Positions 8,937 through 18,564 of a DNA stretch of 64,000 nucleotides are shown piece after piece (position 1 is the first letter of the stretch; every line of letters begins with the position of its first letter). The stretch is from Thalassospira lucentensis MCCC 1A00383 = DSM 14000. Lineage in GTDB: Bacteria > Pseudomonadota > Alphaproteobacteria > Rhodospirillales > Thalassospiraceae. Under the pieces are notes generated by a model, which worked only from the letters and a program-made list of their open reading frames with translations, made no database searches and had not been told where the DNA came from. The stretch spans positions 372,001 through 436,000 of the forward strand of contig NZ_ATWN01000002.1 in assembly GCF_000421265.1 (NCBI RefSeq), given 5' to 3'. Made by a program: the position numbers and the translations under genes.

Positions 8937-10151
8937 TTACGTGTAACTCTCAAGGACAGCGGCAACAATTTTGTGCCAGGCTGGAACGCTGTCGGCTTTC
9001 CCGATCTGTTCGAGATATGACATGTCAATCGTGCTTTGCTCTTCGCTTTCCTGTGCTGACGCACTCCCGCCCATCTCGCGCGTGATGTGTTGGGCGGCAT
9101 AAAGTGCTGTTAACTCGGTCATTTCAGTCTGCGCAAAATCGGCAGGGTTGTGATGGCAGGCAACAGCTTGAATCACTTGTTCAGGGAAACCCCAAAGCCC
9201 CAGAAGATACGCACCAATTTCTGGATGAGCCGCACCAAACTCATCTCGTTCGGCCTCGACAATCGATATGTCTTCCTGTTCAACGCGTGCGATGACCGTT
9301 TCCATTCTCTCGTGATAGTAAAGATAAAGGATCAGGCTGCCGATATGGCTCATCATGCCGATGCTCGGGAGTAACTGGCATGTCGCCTTGCTCAGTTTTT
9401 CGTGCTCGCCAATCAAGGCCGCTGCCACGCCAATTTGCTGTGACCGTTCACACAGGGTTTTAATGCGTCGCGTAACAACAGGCGGCCCATCAAAACTTTT
9501 GAACAGACCAACAAAAATCGCCAGAGACTTAAGCGTATCAGTACCAATCATGCGAACAGCGTGCGAGATCGAAGTGATTTTACTGGGCAAGGCGAAATAG
9601 GCCGAGTTTGTCACTTTCAATATTTCCGCAGTTAACGCGATATCTGAGGAAACGATGGCTGTTACCTTGTCATTCCCGGCTTTTGGGTCCTCAAGCGCAT
9701 TTACAAGTCGCGTATAGGTGTCGGGTGGGGACGCCAAAGCATCTATGCCACCAATAATGCTTCGAATGTCGGGTTTAAGAAGGAGTGTGCGCATCTTGAA
9801 CATTTGTGCGATTGCCTCGAACAGAACCTCGTCATCACAAGGTTTCGCAAGATATCTTTGGGCCGGGCCCACTGTTCGAAGAATGGCCTCGTCTTCTGAA
9901 TAGCCAGATAAAATAATACGCGCGGTGTCGGGGCTCTTTTCCTGAAGCTGATGAAGAAGCTCCGCACCGTCCATGCCGGGCATTCTCATGTCCGAAACAA
10001 CGACATCGAAGGTTTTTTGATCGCACAGCGACAAGGCTTCTGCACCACTCGTTGCAAAAGAAATATTCCATTCAGGGTGCTGGCCACGTGCACGGCGGCG
10101 TAATCCGCTCAGAATATTGATGTCATCATCGACAAAAAGAATATCGTTCAT
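8937..10151 (-). CDS. response regulator with HDOD output domain
   Basis: A 404-residue protein: receiver domain 1-120 (LFVDDD, phospho-acceptor Asp54 in VVSDMRMPGMDG, conserved Lys in YLAKPC), then an HDOD domain (about 140-340) recognisable from LKVTNSAYFALPSKITSI and the following helix with RMIGTDTLKSLA. HDOD proteins act in signalling or biofilm/motility control without known phosphodiesterase activity. I prefer ATG 10151, where the receiver begins directly and an AAAGG-like site lies upstream; an open extension to 10217 looks spurious. It is second gene of the signalling block, 126 bp after the EAL gene. Confidence 0.85.
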   Translation of the reverse strand: MNDILFVDDDINILSGLRRRARGQHPEWNISFATSGAEALSLCDQKTFDVVVSDMRMPGMDGAELLHQLQEKSPDTARIILSGYSEDEAILRTVGPAQRYLAKPCDDEVLFEAIAQMFKMRTLLLKPDIRSIIGGIDALASPPDTYTRLVNALEDPKAGNDKVTAIVSSDIALTAEILKVTNSAYFALPSKITSISHAVRMIGTDTLKSLAIFVGLFKSFDGPPVVTRRIKTLCERSQQIGVAAALIGEHEKLSKATCQLLPSIGMMSHIGSLILYLYYHERMETVIARVEQEDISIVEAERDEFGAAHPEIGAYLLGLWGFPEQVIQAVACHHNPADFAQTEMTELTALYAAQHITREMGGSASAQESEEQSTIDMSYLEQIGKADSVPAWHKIVAAVLESYT

Positions 10152-10277
10152 CAAATGACTGCCTTTGGTCTTGCTGTGTCTGAAACAATCCTGATTGTTG
10201 TCTGATCTTAAGGGCACTTATCCTTCGTTGTTGTCGTCAGAACCCTCTTAAACAGAGGTGCTTTTGTAATGTTCTGG

Positions 10278-11429
10278 TCATGTGACCGATGCGGGCAGGC
10301 CAAAATAGAAACCCTGCAACTCGTCTACGCCAATGTTTTGTAGATATGTCGCCGTATCGAGTGTTTCGACCCCTTCGGCAATGACGGTCATATTCATCTG
10401 GTGCGATATCGTGGTCGCCCACTCAACAAACGAGCTATCGACCGGATTGTCGTCGTCCAGTCGCATGATCAAGGATTTGTCAAGCTTCAGCCCCGAAAAC
10501 TGGCCACGCCGCAAAAGAGAAATCGAGTTATTTCCTGAGCCAAAATCGTCGAGGAAAATGGGGTAACCAGCATCGCGCAACTTTGGAAGATTTTCCTGAA
10601 AGGCGGCTGTAAATGCCATGTTACTTTGCTCTGTTACCTCAAATTCCAGCATTGGCAGCGTGGGACGCTCGGCAAGAAAGGCTGTAAGCGATGTCATGAA
10701 TTTGCTATCGGCAACCGAATGCGGGGATATGTTGACGCCGATTGGGACGTTGCCAAACGAACTGGCAATCGCATCTCTGTGGGTGTGAATGAAGTCAATG
10801 ACTTGGAATGTAAGTTCGCCAATAACCGGATGATCTTCTGCGCCGGTTATGATGTCCTCGACCGTAAATGTTTTTTGAAGTTCGGGAAAACGGCTTAACG
10901 CTTCCAGACCGGAAACATTAAAGTTTTTGGCATTGACCCGCGGCTGAAATGAAACGCTATGGTCGGTGGAAAGCGAGGAGCGCATACGCCGGATCATCGG
11001 GTTGGCTGGCTTGGTGTTATCATTGCCGGCCGACACCAAGTCCCAAACAATGCTCAGGATCGTGCTTGCGGTAACCGGTTTGACGATAACCCGGGATATA
11101 CCGGCTTTATTGATCGCTCCCTGCAAGGCGCTTTCGGACAAACTCCCGGATAAAAGAACCCTTGGCGTGGCAGGTGAAACCGATCTGGCCTCTGTCAAAA
11201 ACTCGACGCCATCCATGTGCGGCATCATTAAATCAGAAACCACCACATCGATTTGACCCGGCGACTGCCGGAGAAAGTCGAGCGCAGCCGCCGCATTATT
11301 GTATGTTTTCAAGATACATTGTTTGTGCAGCATGCGTCGTGCAGAGGCCAGCAGCGCGTCCTCATCATCGACCAGCATCACCGTCAGATTGCGCGTTTCC
11401 TGTGGAAGAATATGATTTTGCTCTTCCAT
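10278..11429 (-). CDS. response regulator with EAL domain (c-di-GMP phosphodiesterase)
   Basis: A 383-residue protein with an N-terminal receiver (Asp66 in VVSDLMMPHMDG, Lys117 in VIVKPVT) and a C-terminal EAL domain (about 150-380). The catalytic signature appears intact: EAL in SGLEALSRF, VNISPHS, EFEVTEQ, FLDDFGSGNNS, LKLDKSLI, AEGVET and LQGFYFG, so cyclic-di-GMP hydrolysis is expected (PvrR/RocR-like architecture). It heads the minus-strand signalling block of three receiver proteins plus a histidine kinase, consistent with a branched output system controlling motility, attachment or matrix. Confidence 0.88.
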   Translation of the reverse strand: MEEQNHILPQETRNLTVMLVDDEDALLASARRMLHKQCILKTYNNAAAALDFLRQSPGQIDVVVSDLMMPHMDGVEFLTEARSVSPATPRVLLSGSLSESALQGAINKAGISRVIVKPVTASTILSIVWDLVSAGNDNTKPANPMIRRMRSSLSTDHSVSFQPRVNAKNFNVSGLEALSRFPELQKTFTVEDIITGAEDHPVIGELTFQVIDFIHTHRDAIASSFGNVPIGVNISPHSVADSKFMTSLTAFLAERPTLPMLEFEVTEQSNMAFTAAFQENLPKLRDAGYPIFLDDFGSGNNSISLLRRGQFSGLKLDKSLIMRLDDDNPVDSSFVEWATTISHQMNMTVIAEGVETLDTATYLQNIGVDELQGFYFGLPASVT

Positions 11430-12060
11430 GAGAAAATGTTCTCCAGTTCGCCGCGGGTCATTTGGGCGGCTCTTTGAATCCCTCTGTCAGTCCCGTACGA
11501 AACAACACCACCTGAACTTAGCACTCATAATGCGGCCAAAATCTGTCTGCACGGTGATTTGTGAACATCTACCATTGGTTTAGTGCCTGTCTCGTATGTA
11601 AGTGGTTCGCCGAAAAAAGAAAGCGTGTGACATCATATTTTCCAGACGTTTCCACGCGGAAATTTCGCAGTGTTCCAGATGAGATTAAACACTTTTGGTT
11701 GCTGTGGCGACCGAAAGTGTGCTGTCGGCATCATGTCAAAGTTGCTCTGTTCGCCGCGCACGATTTTCTTTCGACGTTCTCAGGGATAATACATCTAAAT
11801 GGCATAAGTGGGGTTGCGATATAGCCCTAATAAGCACACACTCTGTCTACAGGATGAACAGAACCATAATCGATAAAACGCCAAGGGATGGTTCTACTTT
11901 TGAGGGCGCGGCATGCGCGACTGTCCAAAAGTGGTATGTATCAATGCTTGGTTTTTTGTTGCGGTGCGATAAAGTCGTTCAAGGGCCATAACAGCATGTG
12001 GAAAAGACATCGCTGAGGGGCTCAGGGAAAACGTAATCAAGATAAATATCGGAGAGTTTC
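11430..12060. other. long divergent intergenic region upstream of phaA
   Basis: About 630 bp between the EAL-regulator gene (minus) and phaA (plus). It must contain the promoter of the signalling block and of phaA. The phaA ribosome site GGAGAG lies a few bases before ATG 12061. Short open frames on the plus strand (about 11561-11991) lack family features, codon regularity and good starts, so I do not call them. I see no TGC-type PhaR motif like the one before the phasin gene. Confidence 0.5.
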
Positions 12061-13233
12061 ATGACCGACGTCGTAATTGTAGGTGCCGCAAGAACGCCAA
12101 TTGGCGCATTTAGCGGTACGCTAACCAACACCCCGGCCCATGATCTGGGCGCTATTGCGATCAAGGCGGCACTTGAACGTGCCGGTGTCGAAGGCGACGC
12201 GGTTGACGAAGTCATCCTGGGGCAGGTTCTGACCGGCGGGCAGGGGCAAAACCCCGCACGTCAGGCGGCCATTGGTGCGGGCATTTCTGATCGCGCAACT
12301 GCCTTTCTGATCAATCAGGTCTGTGGGTCGGGTTTGCGCACCGTTGCCCTTGCCGCCCAGCAAATCATGACCGGGGATGCCAACATCGTCGTTGCCGGTG
12401 GTCAGGAAAATATGTCGCTTTCGGGCCATGTCGCGTACCTGCGTGCCGGTCACAAAATGGGTGATGTCAGCTTCATCGACACCATGATCAAGGACGGTCT
12501 GTGGTGTGCGTTTAACGGCTATCACATGGGCAACACGGCGGAAAACATCGCCAAAAAATGGGGCATTTCACGCGAAGAGCAGGATGCCTTTGCTGTCGCC
12601 TCTCAAAACAAGGCCGAAGCCGCCCAGAAATCCGGTCGGTTTGCCGATGAAATTGCCGCTGTCACCATTGCACACCGCAAAGGCGAAACCGTGTTTGATG
12701 CCGACGAATATCCACGTCACGGCGCAAACGTCGAAGGCATGGCAAAACTCCGCCCGGCCTTTGACAAAGAAGGCACGGTGACGGCCGGCAACGCATCGGG
12801 CATCAATGACGGGGCGGCTGCCTTGGTTGTCATGTCGGCTGCCGAAGCCTCCAAACGTGGCCTGACCCCGCTTGCGACGATCAAAAGCTGGGCCACGGCG
12901 GGTGTTGATCCGGCGATCATGGGCACGGGCCCAATCCCGGCATCGAAAAAGGCGCTTGAAAAGGCTGGCTGGTCGGCCGGTGATCTTGACCTGATCGAAG
13001 CCAACGAAGCCTTTGCCGCACAGGCGATCGCGGTTAACCGCGACATGGGCTGGGATACCGATAAGGTCAACGTCAATGGCGGGGCGATTGCCCTTGGCCA
13101 TCCGATCGGTGCCTCGGGTGCGCGTGTCTTTACCACCCTGCTCCATGAAATGCAGAAACGCGATGCGAAAAAAGGCCTCGCGACGCTTTGCATTGGTGGT
13201 GGCATGGGGGTTGCGCTTTGCGTCGAACGCTAA
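12061..13233 (+). CDS. phaA: acetyl-CoA C-acetyltransferase (beta-ketothiolase)
   Basis: A 390-residue biosynthetic thiolase condensing two acetyl-CoA to acetoacetyl-CoA, the first step of polyhydroxybutyrate synthesis. Catalytic residues are in place: nucleophile Cys88 in [11 protein letters not shown], His347 in [10 protein letters not shown], and Cys377 in LCIGGGMG. Length and N-terminus ([15 protein letters not shown]) match PhaA/AtoB. It precedes phaB by 249 bp on the same strand with no terminator between them, so they may be co-transcribed although the gap allows a separate phaB promoter. No phaC synthase gene is in the window. Confidence 0.95.
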   Translation: MTDVVIVGAARTPIGAFSGTLTNTPAHDLGAIAIKAALERAGVEGDAVDEVILGQVLTGGQGQNPARQAAIGAGISDRATAFLINQVCGSGLRTVALAAQQIMTGDANIVVAGGQENMSLSGHVAYLRAGHKMGDVSFIDTMIKDGLWCAFNGYHMGNTAENIAKKWGISREEQDAFAVASQNKAEAAQKSGRFADEIAAVTIAHRKGETVFDADEYPRHGANVEGMAKLRPAFDKEGTVTAGNASGINDGAAALVVMSAAEASKRGLTPLATIKSWATAGVDPAIMGTGPIPASKKALEKAGWSAGDLDLIEANEAFAAQAIAVNRDMGWDTDKVNVNGGAIALGHPIGASGARVFTTLLHEMQKRDAKKGLATLCIGGGMGVALCVER

Positions 13234-13482
13234 GTCGCAATTTTCATCTGAATTTCTAAGCACGCGGGGTGTCCTCTTAACGGGGATGCCCTGTTTGCTT
13301 TTAAGATACCCAGTATCAGCTTCGACCAAAGACTACACCCTTGAATGACATAGATCATGGAGAGGAAATAAAATTACGTATATGACTATATTTATGGATT
13401 AAAGTTTCGTATGTCGTAGAAGGGCAAACGACGAAAATCAACATACCGATACGCTTGATGAACGAAGTTTAGGGAGGCGACC

Positions 13483-14205
13483 ATGAAAAAAACAGCACTG
13501 GTAACCGGTGGCACACGTGGAATTGGCAAATCAATCAGTCTGGCATTGAAGGATGCGGGCTACACCGTTGCCGCCAACTATGCAGGCAACGACGAGGCCG
13601 CCCGCGCCTTCACCGAAGAAACCGGAATTCCGGCCTTTAAATGGAGTGTTGCGGATGCTGATGCCTGTGCCGAGGGCATCGCAAAGATCGAAGCCGACGT
13701 CGGGCCGATTGACATCCTGATCAACAATGCCGGAATCACGCGCGATGGTTTCATGCACAAGATGGATGTCGAAGCCTGGACCGCTGTGATCGACACCAAT
13801 TTGAGTTCCCTGTTTTACATGACCAAACCGGTTCTTGAAGGCATGCGCGCACGCGGCTTTGGCCGGGTGGTGAATATTTCCTCGATCAACGGGCAGGCCG
13901 GTCAATTGGGCCAGACCAACTATTCCGCCGCCAAGGCCGGTGTGCATGGTTTTACCAAGGCACTGGCACAGGAAGTCGCGCGCAAAGGGGTCACGGTCAA
14001 TACCGTCGCACCGGGTTACATCAACACCGACATGGTGGCAGCCGTCCCTGAAAAGGTCCGCGACAGCATCATCGCCAAAATCCCGGTCGGCCGCCTCGGC
14101 GAAGCCGACGAAATCGCCCAGGCGGTCCTCTATCTCTGCGGCCCCAATTCCGGCTTTATCACCGGATCGTGCCTGTCGATCAACGGCGGACAGCATATGT
14201 TCTGA
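13483..14205 (+). CDS. phaB: acetoacetyl-CoA reductase
   Basis: A 240-residue classical SDR that reduces acetoacetyl-CoA to (R)-3-hydroxybutyryl-CoA with NADPH for PHB synthesis. Visible are the cofactor motif TGGTRGIG (8-15), NNAGITRDGFMHKM (81-94, typical of PhaB), catalytic Ser134, Tyr147 and Lys151 (YSAAKAG), and the C-terminal GSCLSINGGQHMF. A strong ribosome site AGGGAGG precedes ATG 13483. It follows phaA and is closed by a strong terminator at 14229. It could in principle be FabG, but pairing with phaA and the conserved PhaB motifs favour PhaB. Confidence 0.95.
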   Translation: MKKTALVTGGTRGIGKSISLALKDAGYTVAANYAGNDEAARAFTEETGIPAFKWSVADADACAEGIAKIEADVGPIDILINNAGITRDGFMHKMDVEAWTAVIDTNLSSLFYMTKPVLEGMRARGFGRVVNISSINGQAGQLGQTNYSAAKAGVHGFTKALAQEVARKGVTVNTVAPGYINTDMVAAVPEKVRDSIIAKIPVGRLGEADEIAQAVLYLCGPNSGFITGSCLSINGGQHMF

Positions 14206-14228
14206 GCGGCTATAACGACGGTTATGCG

Positions 14229-14261
14229 AAAACGCCCCGCAGATTGCTGCGGGGCGTTTTT
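14229..14261 (+). terminator. rho-independent terminator of phaAB
   Basis: A 14-bp perfect stem (arms 14229-14242 and 14247-14260) around the tetraloop ATTG, GC-rich in the middle and ending in a T run. It starts 24 bp after the phaB stop and separates phaAB from the manC-fcl unit. Confidence 0.9.
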
Positions 14262-14430
14262 GGTTTGAGTTATAGGGATTTAGGTTACCAGACTTAAGAT
14301 CTGGTCGGCAGGGATTTTGCAACAACAGTACGTTGAGAAATTAACTGGATAGAGATATTGGAACGGTACGATAATCTGTTCTATAAGCGGTTGGGAACAG
14401 AGGGCTATCTTTTGGGAAAGCATCATAATC

Positions 14431-15870
14431 ATGCCAAAAAATACTGCAATCAAGCCAGTCGTGATGTGCGGCGGTTCTGGTACTAGACTGTGGCCGCTTT
14501 CCAGAAAAGCATTTCCAAAGCAATTTATACCCTTGTATCAGGGCAAATCCCTGTTCGAACTTACGATAGAGCGTATCTCAGGTTTTGGCGAAGTTTTGGC
14601 TGTCAGCGGAGATGACTATCGTTTCTTCGTTCAGGAAATCTCAGAAAAATCCGGGGTGGATGTCACCCAGATTCTGGAGCCAAGTGGAAGAGATACTGCG
14701 CCGGCAATGACTTTGGCTGCAGCATTCCCGGGGAATGATGACGACCTACTGTTGTTTTGTCCTGCGGACCATTTTATTCCTGATGGGGACAAATTTGGCA
14801 CGATGGTATCAAAGGCTGCCGACTTGGCTGTCGACGGATGGATCGTTACCTTTGGTGTTCAGCCAAATGGACCGAGTACAGCATATGGCTATATCGAAAC
14901 TGGTGATCAAGTTCGAGGTGACGCCAATAAATCGGTCCGTTTCCATGAGAAACCTGATCTTGCCAAAGCTCTTGAATTTCTCTCATCAGGGAAGTTTTTG
15001 TGGAACTCGGGCATTTTTCTGATCAAGCGATGTGTCCTTCTTGATGCTTTAAAGCAGTTTGAACCAGGTATTTATACGCCTTGTGTTTCTGCCATTGCGA
15101 ATGCAAAGCAAGATGGAAAATTTTGGCGCCCAGGCGAAGAGTTCAATCATGCAACCGCGAAAAGTATTGACTATGCTGTTATGGAGCAAGCCTCAAATAT
15201 TGCGGTAGTTCCATTTTCCGGAACTTGGAGTGATGTTGGAAGTTGGGATGCGATGTTTGCGCTAAGCGATACTGATGCAGATAACTGTGGCAAGTTGGGT
15301 GTGATAGAAAATATCCATCTTGCAGACTCTACTAACACATTGGTTCATGCATCTGATCGACGCTTTATCTTGACCATCGGTACAAAAGATCTGGTCATTG
15401 TCGATACGCCTGACGCGCTGATGGTCAGTGCAATCGATCAGGTCGAAACGATCAAGAAAGTTGTTTCAGAAATGGCTGACGCAGGAAGAGCGGAAGTACT
15501 GGAACATCGTCGAGTGGCGCGCCCGTGGGGTTCTTATGATAGTATTGATCATAGTGATCGGTTTCAGGTTAAGCGGATCACTGTTAAGCCAGGAGCTCGA
15601 CTGTCTTTGCAAAAACACCATCATCGTGCTGAACATTGGATTGTAGTCAAAGGTTCCGCACTTGTGACGCGTGACGACGAGACATTTCTTCTGACAGAAA
15701 ACCAGTCCACATACATTCCAGTCGGAGCTGTTCACCGTATGGAGAATCCGGGGATGATACCTCTGGAGCTGATCGAAGTGCAGTCTGGCAGCTATTTGGG
15801 TGAAGATGATATTGAGCGTTTCGACGATGAGTATGGACGGAAAACGAACGACCAAAAGGGGGACCTCTAA
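14431..15870 (+). CDS. manC: mannose-1-phosphate guanylyltransferase/mannose-6-phosphate isomerase
   Basis: A 479-residue bifunctional enzyme (ManC/CpsB/AlgA/XanB family) making GDP-mannose. The N-terminal pyrophosphorylase domain has GGSGTRLWPLSRKAFPKQF (about 13-31) and a sugar-binding FHEKPD segment. The C-terminal cupin (about 365-465) carries the metal-binding HHHRAEHW and the phosphomannose isomerase signature. The next gene begins at the base after its stop, and that gene makes GDP-fucose from a GDP-mannose derivative, so the two are one pathway operon. The gene is visibly AT-richer than phaAB upstream. Confidence 0.92.
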   Translation: MPKNTAIKPVVMCGGSGTRLWPLSRKAFPKQFIPLYQGKSLFELTIERISGFGEVLAVSGDDYRFFVQEISEKSGVDVTQILEPSGRDTAPAMTLAAAFPGNDDDLLLFCPADHFIPDGDKFGTMVSKAADLAVDGWIVTFGVQPNGPSTAYGYIETGDQVRGDANKSVRFHEKPDLAKALEFLSSGKFLWNSGIFLIKRCVLLDALKQFEPGIYTPCVSAIANAKQDGKFWRPGEEFNHATAKSIDYAVMEQASNIAVVPFSGTWSDVGSWDAMFALSDTDADNCGKLGVIENIHLADSTNTLVHASDRRFILTIGTKDLVIVDTPDALMVSAIDQVETIKKVVSEMADAGRAEVLEHRRVARPWGSYDSIDHSDRFQVKRITVKPGARLSLQKHHHRAEHWIVVKGSALVTRDDETFLLTENQSTYIPVGAVHRMENPGMIPLELIEVQSGSYLGEDDIERFDDEYGRKTNDQKGDL

Positions 15871-16830
15871 ATGACCAGAAAGGTTTTCGTTGCTGGGCAT
15901 AGAGGAATGGTGGGAAGTGCAATTTCCCGTTTACTGGCCAAAGACAAAAATATCGAATTGATTACGGCTGCTCATTCGGAATTAGATCTCACAAGCCAAA
16001 AAGATGTACATGAATTTTTTGCTGAACATACAATTGATGATGTCTATCTTGCCGCAGCGAAGGTAGGTGGGATACATGCCAACAATACGTATCCCGCAGA
16101 TTTTATTTACCAAAATTTATTAATCGAAACGAACGTGATCGGAGCTGCGCACGCCGTTGGTGTCCAGAAACTTCTTTTTCTGGGATCAAGTTGTATCTAC
16201 CCACGCTCTGTCGAACAGCCCATGCGTGAAAGTGCTTTGCTAACAGGTGTTCTTGAAGCGACCAATGAGCCCTATGCAATAGCAAAAATCGCAGGAATCA
16301 AGCTGTGCGAATCTTTTAATCGTCAATTCGAACGCGACTATCGCAGTGTGATGCCGACAAACCTGTATGGGCCGGGGGATAACTATCACCCGGAGAATAG
16401 TCACGTTATTCCTGCGTTGCTTCGGCGTTTTCATGAGGCTAAAAATCTAGAGGCGCCCGAAGTTGTCGTATGGGGCAGTGGAAAGCCGCGCCGTGAGTTC
16501 TTGTTTGTCGAGGATATGGCATCTGCCTGCATACACGTTATGAGCTTGGAGAGGAGCGTGTACGAAGCGAATACTCAAGACATGTGCAGCCATATCAACG
16601 TTGGGTATGGTTCTGATGTCACAATCGGCGAACTGGCTTTTGCTATAGCCAAGACAGTTAAATATTCGGGATCAATTATCTTTGATAGCTCTCGGCCCGA
16701 CGGAACAATGAGGAAGCTCATGAGTAGTGAGCGATTGTTCTCTATGGGTTGGAGCCCCTCTACTGACCTAGAAGAGGGGCTTGTTATTGCTTATGAGGAC
16801 TTTTTGAACAGCCCTCTTCGTGAGGTGTAA
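15871..16830 (+). CDS. fcl: GDP-L-fucose synthase
   Basis: A 319-residue extended SDR (Fcl/WcaG) catalysing epimerisation and reduction of GDP-4-keto-6-deoxymannose to GDP-L-fucose. Features: NADP motif [10 protein letters not shown] (8-17), [12 protein letters not shown] (61-72), serine region GSSCIYP (105-111), catalytic Tyr135 and Lys139 in YAIAKIAG, and [18 protein letters not shown]. It follows manC with no gap. The intermediate enzyme GDP-mannose 4,6-dehydratase (gmd) is not in the window and should lie elsewhere in the genome. Confidence 0.92.
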   Translation: MTRKVFVAGHRGMVGSAISRLLAKDKNIELITAAHSELDLTSQKDVHEFFAEHTIDDVYLAAAKVGGIHANNTYPADFIYQNLLIETNVIGAAHAVGVQKLLFLGSSCIYPRSVEQPMRESALLTGVLEATNEPYAIAKIAGIKLCESFNRQFERDYRSVMPTNLYGPGDNYHPENSHVIPALLRRFHEAKNLEAPEVVVWGSGKPRREFLFVEDMASACIHVMSLERSVYEANTQDMCSHINVGYGSDVTIGELAFAIAKTVKYSGSIIFDSSRPDGTMRKLMSSERLFSMGWSPSTDLEEGLVIAYEDFLNSPLREV

Positions 16831-16933
16831 ACTTCAAACTAACTGTGCGGACTTGTACTTATAAAAACGGCTGCCCTTAGTGCAGGGCTCTGATCTTGAT
16901 AGATGTGTCATGATAAGGATCATTAGAGTATCT

Positions 16934-17527
16934 TTACGCCTCAAGCACATCCTGGGTCGTGACAACCTTGGCGAATGTATCGGCCAGCATCGCCAATTCG
17001 CCCCGGTGCAAATCTGCTGCCGCAATCACTGATCCACTCAGCGCATCGGGAAGGTCGCGCGTGCCGGAGGCATCGGCGATCACGGTGACGGCATATTGCT
17101 TTTCATTGGCCACCCGCGCGGTGGTCGAAACGCAGACATGGGTCATGAAACCGGCCAGTACGACATGCTTGATCCCGGCTTCTGTAAGCAGTTCATCAAG
17201 GTTGGTATTGCCAAACGAACTTGGCACCGACTTTGTCACAATCGCCTCATCCTTTGTCGGGGCGACGTCTCCGATGATCGCAGCATAGGGACCGGATGGG
17301 TCAAACAGGCCTGTCGCCTGATGCTGGACATGAATGACCGTGCCACCCTTGTCGCGCCAATGGTTCAGCAACCGTCCAATATTACCCAGCGCATCATCAA
17401 GCCCGACCAGTTTCAACTGACCGCTGCGGTATTCTTCCTGTGCATCAATCACGATAAGAGCGGATTCTTTTGGCGTCCCGGTTGGCAAAGTTGCACCGGC
17501 AATGTCAAAGATGGTCTTGGCTGTCAT
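16934..17527 (-). CDS. isochorismatase-family cysteine hydrolase
   Basis: A 197-residue hydrolase of the isochorismatase/nicotinamidase superfamily. The catalytic triad is visible as Asp28 (VIDAQEEY), Lys99 (VTKSVPSSF) and Cys132 (MTHVCVS), with the cis-peptide region before the cysteine (GFMTH). ATG 17527 is chosen because AAAGGAC lies about 8 bp upstream; an 8-residue extension to 17551 is possible. Substrate is unknown: family members cleave isochorismate, nicotinamide, ureido or carbamoyl compounds. It is transcribed divergently from a LysR gene whose gap contains two matching palindromes, so it is probably that regulator's target. Confidence 0.85.
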   Translation of the reverse strand: MTAKTIFDIAGATLPTGTPKESALIVIDAQEEYRSGQLKLVGLDDALGNIGRLLNHWRDKGGTVIHVQHQATGLFDPSGPYAAIIGDVAPTKDEAIVTKSVPSSFGNTNLDELLTEAGIKHVVLAGFMTHVCVSTTARVANEKQYAVTVIADASGTRDLPDALSGSVIAAADLHRGELAMLADTFAKVVTTQDVLEA

Positions 17528-17572
17528 GGTCTGGTCCTTTTGCATACTCAAATGATGTGCGCAGTTTGACCC

Positions 17573-17584
17573 TGCAAATTTGCA
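17573..17584. promoter_or_regulatory. candidate LysR operator, site 1
   Basis: Perfect 12-bp palindrome TGCAAATTTGCA in the gap between the hydrolase and LysR genes. A near copy lies exactly 42 bp away. Confidence 0.55.
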
Positions 17585-17614
17585 TTATCCAGCGGCAATA
17601 ATTCGGTTAGTATC

Positions 17615-17626
17615 TGCAAATTCGCA
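17615..17626. promoter_or_regulatory. candidate LysR operator, site 2
   Basis: TGCAAATTCGCA differs at one position from site 1 and is embedded in the larger inverted repeat ATCTGC-N6-GCAGAT (17612-17629). The 42-bp offset from site 1 equals about four helical turns, as expected for a tetrameric regulator touching both sites on one DNA face. Confidence 0.55.
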
Positions 17627-17647
17627 GATTAAGGAAAGCCACCCGCC

Positions 17648-18523
17648 ATGTCGCTTGATTGGGAAGGACTGCGCACCTTTGCCCACGTCTGTCAGACCGG
17701 GAATATGACTGCCGCCGCCCGCGAATTGGGGGTTAATCAAACCACCATCGCGCGCCGCATTGCCCGGCTTGAAGAATGGCTGGGCTATCCGGTCCTGCAC
17801 CGCGATGGGCGTCTGTTGCGCGCAACACCGCGTGCACGGTCCCTGCTTGAGACCGCCCAAACCATGCAAACAACCGTTTCAACCTTGCTTGAAAATCAAC
17901 CTGCATCCGATAATGATCGCCATGCGGTGACGGGGATTGTGCGTGTCACCGGTGTTGATGCCATTTTGGAACATTGCGTCGCGCCGCATCTTGCATCCCT
18001 GCATCAAAAACATCCGGCGCTCGCACTTGAGCTGATCGGTGCCAACCGCAACCTCAGCCTACCGCAACGTGAAACAGACATTGCCATTCGCCTTGCGCGC
18101 CCGGAAACCGGCGCCTTTCATATTCGCCGTCTGGGCATGCTTGGCTCCGGGGTTTATTACAGCGGCAATCACCCGCCGGTTAATCCGTATGACGTGCCCT
18201 GGATCGATCTTGATGACTTCTTTGCCGATAAACCCGAACAGAAATGGCTGGCGGCAAACTTTCCCGACAGGACAACAATCGGTTATGCCAACCGGGGATC
18301 CATCATGGTGGCTATGATGCGCGGTCAGCCATGCTGTGCCGTGCTGCCGGTTTGTGTGGGCCAAGCCCATCAGGATTTAAAACGGCTGGAGGACTATCAT
18401 CCTGATGGCCGCGAAGTCTGGCTTCTCACCCATCAGGACAAAAGGCACCTGCCACAGGTGCGTGTGGTTGCCGACTGGCTGGCGGATGTGCTGGTGGATG
18501 GGCGGGGCATCATCCGGTTGTGA
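17648..18523 (+). CDS. LysR-family transcriptional regulator
   Basis: A 291-residue LysR-type regulator with an N-terminal helix-turn-helix (about 3-62; TGNMTAAARELGVNQTTIARRIARLE) and a periplasmic-binding-protein-like effector domain (about 90-285). It is transcribed away from the isochorismatase-fold gene across a 120-bp gap holding a pair of palindromes, the standard layout for a LysR regulator controlling itself and its divergent neighbour. The effector is not deducible. Its recognition helix TTIARRIARLE resembles the subgroup with short cognate targets. Confidence 0.88.
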   Translation: MSLDWEGLRTFAHVCQTGNMTAAARELGVNQTTIARRIARLEEWLGYPVLHRDGRLLRATPRARSLLETAQTMQTTVSTLLENQPASDNDRHAVTGIVRVTGVDAILEHCVAPHLASLHQKHPALALELIGANRNLSLPQRETDIAIRLARPETGAFHIRRLGMLGSGVYYSGNHPPVNPYDVPWIDLDDFFADKPEQKWLAANFPDRTTIGYANRGSIMVAMMRGQPCCAVLPVCVGQAHQDLKRLEDYHPDGREVWLLTHQDKRHLPQVRVVADWLADVLVDGRGIIRL

Positions 18524-18564
18524 CAGCGATATCGGTCACTCGGATCCAAGCACGGCAATCTTGA

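Noticed and set aside
11561..11991. Two overlapping plus-strand open frames upstream of phaA
   Set aside because: No family resemblance, cysteine- and arginine-rich composition typical of non-coding translation, no ribosome sites; treated as the phaA/EAL regulatory gap.
16873..16888. Terminator after fcl (GCCCT/AGGGC)
   Set aside because: Only 5 bp of stem and no T tract; insufficient.
17612..17629. Terminator hairpin in the LysR/hydrolase gap
   Set aside because: Arms are short, no T run, and it lies between divergent starts; better read as an operator.
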